Program-made: the position numbers and the translations under genes
From: CAZCCC01 sp964535715
Lineage (GTDB): Bacteria; Patescibacteriota; Patescibacteriia; Buchananbacterales; UBA6539
DNA length: 6,736 nucleotides
Direction of reading: 5' to 3'
Assembly (NCBI GenBank): GCA_964535715.1
Contig: CAZHUO010000045.1
Location: forward strand, 1 to 6,736
Shown here: piece by piece, positions 4,857 through 6,736 of the stretch
Position numbering within the stretch: position 1 is the first letter of the stretch
How the letters are laid out: the number at the start of each line of letters is the position of its first letter
Notes under the pieces: model-generated
Told to the model about the DNA's origin: nothing
Databases searched by the model: none
The model's input: only the letters and a program-made list of their open reading frames with translations

Positions 4857-6518
4857 TTACTCCCAAACAATTCCTATATCGAACTGGTCGCTCGCCCTGC
4901 CAATACAAAACGAGGTTGGCAACAAATGCCAGTCATTGCCGAATTCAGGATTGGCAAAAATAAATGTTGTAATATCAAGCAGCCAATCCGGATTTCGTTC
5001 GCAGTAAAAAAGCGAGCCGACATTGTCGACGCAATTATAAGTTGCACCAACAGCACCATTACTGCAATAAAATGCCTGACTGACCCCTAAAATAATACTG
5101 TCTGAAACCCAGACATCTTGTTCGTTGTAGGCAGCAATGGCTTTTGCACTGCCGCTCCAGGGATGACCGAAGAAACCCGGCCCGACCAAAATACAGTGAT
5201 TAATTGAGGCTGAGTGGTCATAATTCATTGATATGCAAGAATTTGACTCACTGGCCACAACGACATTTCCCATAGTCAGGGAAATTCCGGCTTCAACCAA
5301 AATAGCGGCATCCGAGTAGAACTCATTGCGCTTGCCATAACCGTTATAAACGGTAACGTCAAACAGCTGCAAGTATTGTCCTCCGCCACCCTTGTTATCG
5401 GGCGATGAATTGGCAATATTTGAATCAGCTTCGGCTTTTGTGGTTGGGTAATCCCAAGGCGACGCATAAATCACATGCGGCCGATTGGGATTGTTGTCAA
5501 CAATCCGGCTAATATCAGCACCCAAACCAATTACGGCTACACTTTTTCCATAAGGGACAGTAAAGCCGTCGTAATCACCGCCGCCGATATAGATATCTTT
5601 GACGGTTTCAGAAATGCCGTTGTCGATTGCCGATTGAATATCCGGATATTCAACTCCGACTCCCGGCGCAGGTGTGCCAACGCGGACATAGTGTTCTGGT
5701 TGGTTTTCCCAGGCAAAGGAAATGTCAACATCCAAACCGCCCAGCCAGGACGCCGGCACATAATTGAAAGTAAAAACATCATTACCGAGATTGAAAGCAT
5801 TGAAATCCACAGCCAACATATCTAAGGGAATATCGGGCTGATAGACATTACCATCCAAATCGGTAATAACCAGCGCACAGCCATTAAAGTCAAGCGGTAT
5901 GGCAATACCAAAAATCATTTTTCCGTCTAAATCACGGGTCCACCAATGTGTGTAATAAGTATTTCCGTCAGTGGTAATCATTTGTGCATTTCCATTTTTG
6001 TCGTATCTTCCCGGAAGATTATCTACCGTTAAATAGACAAAATAAAAGTCACAAAAATCTAGAACAATAGGACATTTTTGAGTCTGCCCGCCAACAATTG
6101 AGATCTGTTTGCTTCTCATCTGGAAAAGCGAATAATAATACTCATTAATAACCCAGACAGTTACCCAGTAGTCTCCAGGAATTATACCTTGAGCAGTACC
6201 ATCAAAGCGCCCGTCAACGATTGGGAAGTCAAAAAAATAATTTCTTACATCTCCGCCTTTTTCCACGCTGCTCAAACTTACCTGTAATTTGGCAGCTTTT
6301 GACTTAAACGCATCACCAATCCTTTTCTTGTCATCTTGCATAAGCACCTTATTGCTGGTGCCATACAGATCACCCTTTACACGAAGCGATCCGCCATCAG
6401 TGTCTGGCTGTTCAGCCGTGACGATAGTGGTTTCCGGACTAATAGCGTCGTTTTCCGGACACCCAGCCAAAAACACAGCAGATAACACCATCACTACTGC
6501 AATCACCGTCGTTTTCAT
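4857..6518 (-). CDS. Secreted lipoprotein with C-terminal parallel beta-helix-like region
   Basis: A 553-aa exported protein with no specific assignment. Residues 1-20 are a lipoprotein signal peptide: MKTT, a hydrophobic stretch, then lipobox LAGC with Cys20 as the lipidation site. Residues 21-45 are a Thr/Glu/Asp-rich linker. Residues 45-160 look like a beta-sandwich, including IIPGDYWVTVWVINEYY (112-128), as in carboxypeptidase-regulatory or Ig-like modules. Residues 160-275 are another beta-rich part with several Trp and Tyr. From about 290 the sequence resembles right-handed beta-helix (pectate-lyase-like) repeats: YPDIQSAIDNGISE, DIYIGGGDYDGFTVPYGKSV, AVIGLGADISRIV, then short strands with single Cys and Asn. 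The tail ANPEFGNDWHLLPTSFCIG...DIGI (522-550) matches the usual C-terminal cap of such proteins. Catalytic residues cannot be identified. The start at 6518 is supported by AAGGAAG 5-11 nt upstream. The gene is less AT-rich than lysS. Confidence 0.86.
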   Translation of the reverse strand: MKTTVIAVVMVLSAVFLAGCPENDAISPETTIVTAEQPDTDGGSLRVKGDLYGTSNKVLMQDDKKRIGDAFKSKAAKLQVSLSSVEKGGDVRNYFFDFPIVDGRFDGTAQGIIPGDYWVTVWVINEYYYSLFQMRSKQISIVGGQTQKCPIVLDFCDFYFVYLTVDNLPGRYDKNGNAQMITTDGNTYYTHWWTRDLDGKMIFGIAIPLDFNGCALVITDLDGNVYQPDIPLDMLAVDFNAFNLGNDVFTFNYVPASWLGGLDVDISFAWENQPEHYVRVGTPAPGVGVEYPDIQSAIDNGISETVKDIYIGGGDYDGFTVPYGKSVAVIGLGADISRIVDNNPNRPHVIYASPWDYPTTKAEADSNIANSSPDNKGGGGQYLQLFDVTVYNGYGKRNEFYSDAAILVEAGISLTMGNVVVASESNSCISMNYDHSASINHCILVGPGFFGHPWSGSAKAIAAYNEQDVWVSDSIILGVSQAFYCSNGAVGATYNCVDNVGSLFYCERNPDWLLDITTFIFANPEFGNDWHLLPTSFCIGRASDQFDIGIVWE

Positions 6519-6523
6519 TGCTT

Positions 6524-6530
6524 CTTCCTT
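6524..6530 (-). promoter_or_regulatory. Ribosome binding site of the lipoprotein gene
   Basis: AAGGAAG on the minus strand lies 5 nt before the ATG at 6518. The neighbourhood (AACCAAAA..., GGA, GAAGCA) resembles that of the zinc-ribbon gene at 115-135. It is worth noting because greA, lysS and serS in this window lack such a site. Confidence 0.75.
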
Positions 6531-6547
6531 TTTTTTGGTTTGCTATT

Positions 6548-6572
6548 TAGTTACGACCCCTTGCCGCAACTA
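6548..6572 (-). promoter_or_regulatory. 10-bp stem-loop in the lipoprotein leader
   Basis: On the minus strand, TAGTTGCGGC (6572-6563) pairs with GTCGTAACTA (6557-6548) over 10 positions, two of them G-T wobbles, around the loop AAGGG. It is a stable leader hairpin about 18 nt upstream of the Shine-Dalgarno sequence. The loop itself looks like a ribosome binding sequence. No known riboswitch is recognised. Confidence 0.5.
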
Positions 6573-6595
6573 CCTTTTACAATTTTTCTTTATAC

Positions 6596-6614
6596 AAAAA
6601 CCGGTCAATACCGG
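6596..6614 (-). promoter_or_regulatory. Terminator-like hairpin in the lipoprotein leader
   Basis: On the minus strand, CCGGT (6614-6610) and ACCGG (6605-6601) form a 5-bp stem with loop ATTG, followed by five T (6600-6596). It lies about 30 nt after the predicted transcription start, upstream of the 6548-6572 stem-loop. It could act as an attenuator or pause site; the stem is short. Confidence 0.45.
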
Positions 6615-6651
6615 GTAAATTTCGTATTATTTTTTAAAGAACTAACCATAA

Positions 6652-6680
6652 ACTCTAGCATATTATCAATAAATTGTCAA
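6652..6680 (-). promoter_or_regulatory. Promoter of the lipoprotein gene, extended -10
   Basis: On the minus strand, TTGACA (6680-6675) and TAGAGT (6657-6652) are 17 bp apart, with TGC directly before the -10. The predicted start is near 6645, leaving a leader of about 125 nt. The -35, spacer length and TGC are the same as in the promoter at 50-78, and the 17-nt spacers agree at 11 positions by eye. Confidence 0.82.
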
Positions 6681-6684
6681 GTAT

Positions 6685-6729
6685 TACGTAATGGGCCAAT
6701 AGCTTGGCAACACCTAAGGTATAATAACC
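6685..6729 (-). repeat. 45-bp element, right copy of an exact inverted repeat pair
   Basis: This is the exact reverse complement of 1-45, with no mismatch, and carries the same three dyads. It ends 4 nt before the -35 box of the lipoprotein promoter, the same spacing as on the left, though those 4 nt differ (ATAC here, CAAA there). Identity stops at the outer edge, where 7 further window bases follow. No transposase or target duplication can be seen. Confidence 0.92.
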
Positions 6730-6736
6730 ATATGAC

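Noticed and set aside
5475..5825. Open frames of 116 aa (plus) and 87 aa (minus) inside the lipoprotein gene.
   Set aside because: They are out-of-frame shadows of a continuous 553-codon gene with a clear signal peptide and C-terminal cap; no start signals were found.
6289..6618. Plus-strand frame of 109 aa spanning the lipoprotein start and leader.
   Set aside because: It is antisense to the signal peptide region and crosses the leader hairpins, with no ribosome binding site.
1..6729. The whole window as a transposon bounded by 45-bp terminal inverted repeats.
   Set aside because: There is no transposase, recombinase or passenger-type gene. The interior is essential housekeeping genes with normal operon structure, and the repeats sit in precise promoter positions. 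A target duplication cannot be tested because the window begins at the repeat.

Overview
The window looks like a low-GC bacterial chromosome fragment, most consistent with a Patescibacteria/CPR-type genome. This placement is an inference. It rests on the AT-rich housekeeping genes, short intergenic gaps, a LysRS motif 2 variant (DPSHLQDFT), AT-rich heptamer repeats between genes, and mostly Shine-Dalgarno-free starts. No marker gene fixes the lineage. No tRNA, rRNA, CRISPR, integrase or transposase was seen, and no stretch over 300 bases lacks a gene.

Layout: at the far left, a 45-bp element (1-45) sits 4 nt upstream of a near-perfect sigma70-type promoter (TTGACA, 17 bp, TATAAT with extended TGC). 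That promoter drives a 66-aa zinc-ribbon protein (136-336), which ends in a good rho-independent terminator (356-398). Everything else is on the minus strand. Reading in the direction of transcription from the right edge, these are: an inverted exact copy of the 45-bp element (6685-6729) with its own promoter; a structured leader of about 125 nt; a secreted lipoprotein with a C-terminal beta-helix-like region (4857-6518); and its terminator (4800-4836). Next come a greA unit with its own promoter and terminator (4186-4644), and a lysS, mgtC-like, nucleotidyltransferase, serS cluster (4097 down to 397) read from a promoter that abuts the greA terminator.

Functionally, the core is translation and transcription housekeeping: lysyl- and seryl-tRNA synthetases and GreA. 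It also holds an MgtC/SapB membrane protein interrupted by a 1-nt frameshift and an HxGH-type cytidylyltransferase of RibL/TagD-like type. The flanking genes are different: both are visibly less AT-rich, both have clear Shine-Dalgarno sequences, and both lie behind the same 45-bp element at the same distance from the -35 box.

The most notable signal is this duplicated 5' expression cassette (45-bp invariant block, promoter and similar ribosome-binding region) at both edges, pointing inward and serving two unrelated genes. It suggests a dispersed regulatory element or co-regulated gene set. Other points of interest are the frameshift in mgtC, hairpins in the leaders of greA and the lipoprotein gene, a near-leaderless lysS, and a heptamer-based imperfect palindrome that forms the 3' end of one gene and the leader of the next.
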